Assembly (NCBI GenBank): GCA_946631295.1
Contig: CAMOZY010000023.1
Location: 1 to 34,125 of the forward strand
Direction of reading: 5' to 3'
Source: an uncultured Lachnospiraceae bacterium
GTDB taxonomy: Bacteria > Bacillota > Clostridia > Lachnospirales > Lachnospiraceae
DNA length: 34,125 bases
In this document: in pieces, positions 33,321-34,125 of the stretch
Layout: each line of letters starts with the position of its first letter
Position numbering within the stretch: the stretch's first letter is position 1
Translations under genes and position numbers: made by a program
The notes under the pieces: model-generated
What the model saw: only the letters and a program-made list of their open reading frames with translations
Told to the model about the DNA's origin: nothing
Databases searched by the model: none

Positions 33321-33334
33321 GAAAATAGTATACT
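33307..33334 (+). promoter_or_regulatory. Promoter of the MsmK/UgpC-like gene
   Basis: TTCAAA (33307-33312), 16-base spacer, TATACT (33329-33334). The leader before ATG 33391 is about 50 bases and includes AAAGGAG. Confidence 0.6.
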
Positions 33335-33390
33335 GCTAGAGTATTGGGCGGCAAATGCCCGGATTTATATTCTGAAAGGAGTATGTACTA

Positions 33391-34125
33391 ATGGCAAGTC
33401 TTTCACTTAAGCATATCACCAAGGTCTATCCTAACGGCTTCGAGGCAGTTAAGGATTTCAACCTGGAGATCAACGATCAGGAATTTATCATTTTCGTAGG
33501 ACCTTCCGGATGCGGTAAGTCAACAACTCTCCGTATGATCGCAGGTCTTGAGGACATCTCCGGTGGTGAGCTTTACATCGGCGACAAGCTCATGAACGAT
33601 GTTGAGCCCAAGGATCGTGATATCGCGATGGTATTCCAGAACTACGCTCTGTATCCTCATATGTCTGTTTACGACAACATGGCATTCGGACTTAAGCTTC
33701 GTAAGGTTCCCAAGGATCAGATCGACAAGATGGTTAAGGAGGCAGCTCGTATCCTCGACCTTACCTCTCTTCTCGACCGTAAGCCTAAGGCTCTTTCCGG
33801 TGGACAGAGACAGCGTGTTGCCATGGGACGTGCTATCGTACGTAACCCCAAGGTATTCCTCATGGACGAGCCTCTTTCCAACCTCGATGCAAAGCTTCGT
33901 GTACAGATGAGAATCGAGATTGCAAAGCTTCACCAGAGACTCGGAACCACCATCATCTACGTTACCCACGACCAGACAGAGGCTATGACCCTCGGCGACA
34001 GAATCGTCGTTATGAAGGACGGTATCGTTCAGCAGGTTGATTCACCTCAGAATCTCTATGACAAGCCTTGTAACCTCTTCGTTGCAGGATTCATGGGATC
34101 ACCTCAGATGAACTTCCTTGATGCA
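33391..34125 (+). CDS. Sugar ABC transporter ATP-binding protein (MsmK/UgpC/MalK type), 3'-truncated by window
   Basis: This ATPase subunit energises one or several carbohydrate importers. It opens [27 protein letters not shown]. Walker A is GPSGCGKST (about 37-45), the Q loop [22 protein letters not shown], the signature [17 protein letters not shown], Walker [17 protein letters not shown] and the H loop [11 protein letters not shown]. The last visible residues, [16 protein letters not shown], begin the regulatory C-terminal domain, so about 120 residues lie beyond the window. AAAGGAG nine bases upstream supports ATG 33391. Codon use is more biased (frequent CGT, CTC, AAG) than in neighbours, as expected of a highly expressed gene. 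It has its own promoter and dyad, so it is probably a shared ATPase. Confidence 0.95.
   Translation, partial: MASLSLKHITKVYPNGFEAVKDFNLEINDQEFIIFVGPSGCGKSTTLRMIAGLEDISGGELYIGDKLMNDVEPKDRDIAMVFQNYALYPHMSVYDNMAFGLKLRKVPKDQIDKMVKEAARILDLTSLLDRKPKALSGGQRQRVAMGRAIVRNPKVFLMDEPLSNLDAKLRVQMRIEIAKLHQRLGTTIIYVTHDQTEAMTLGDRIVVMKDGIVQQVDSPQNLYDKPCNLFVAGFMGSPQMNFLDA

Noticed and set aside
1-34125. CRISPR arrays, insertion sequences, tRNA or rRNA genes
   Set aside because: No regularly spaced repeats, transposase motifs, terminal inverted repeats or RNA gene signatures were seen on either strand by eye; a dedicated tRNA scan was not possible.

Overview
The window reads as chromosomal DNA of an anaerobic Bacillota, most likely a Lachnospiraceae member (Butyrivibrio or Pseudobutyrivibrio type). 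The reasons are moderate-to-low GC, strong GGAGG-type ribosome sites, LuxS, a YesL/DUF624 protein, an LtaS-like sulfatase, a BlaI/BlaR1 pair, YtrA-type GntR regulation, and an MsmK/UgpC-type sugar ATPase. The genus is inferred from gene content only. All 32 supported genes lie on the + strand, mostly in tight operons with 4-base ATGA or longer overlaps. No rRNA, tRNA, IS element, CRISPR array or prophage was seen, and no gene-free stretch exceeds 300 bases.

Layout. 1-1712: the 3' end of a nucleoside phosphorylase, an orphan SUKH-type immunity protein and a GNAT acetyltransferase; the SUKH part is visibly more AT-rich. 1859-3411: an ECF sigma factor and its membrane anti-sigma-like partner. 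3508-5788: a self-regulated BlaI/BlaR1 pair with two operators; BlaR1 carries a degenerate M23 domain. 5935-9856: the most unusual locus, a membrane c-di-GMP phosphodiesterase (degenerate GGDEF plus intact EAL) followed by an ExbB-like channel, an ExbD-like subunit and a second ExbD-like protein without the proton-carrying Asp. 9945-11415: luxS, mtnN and a free-standing FakA C-terminal-like domain, closed by a strong terminator. 11501-13774: an LtaS-family sulfatase. 13852-16021: a histidine kinase and response regulator whose transcript looks leaderless. 16124-19547: a YtrA-like regulator with a 10-bp-arm operator and an ABC exporter.

19760-24286: two large multi-membrane, glycosyltransferase-like proteins and an arginase-fold protein. 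24397-28958: a coupled run of an rRNA m5C methyltransferase, an RluA-family pseudouridine synthase, an O-antigen-ligase-like membrane protein and a membrane-anchored J-domain protein. 29047-33181: metG, an alpha/beta hydrolase, a GNAT enzyme and a YesL protein. 33391 to the edge: an MsmK/UgpC-type ATPase, cut by the window.

How it fits together: much of the window concerns the cell envelope and its sensing (ECF/anti-sigma, BlaI/BlaR1, two-component system, YtrA-ABC, LtaS-like, glycosyltransferase-like and ligase-like proteins), mixed with SAM recycling (luxS, mtnN) and translation (metG, rRNA modification). The best candidate for an undescribed system is the EAL-ExbB-ExbD-ExbD-like operon.
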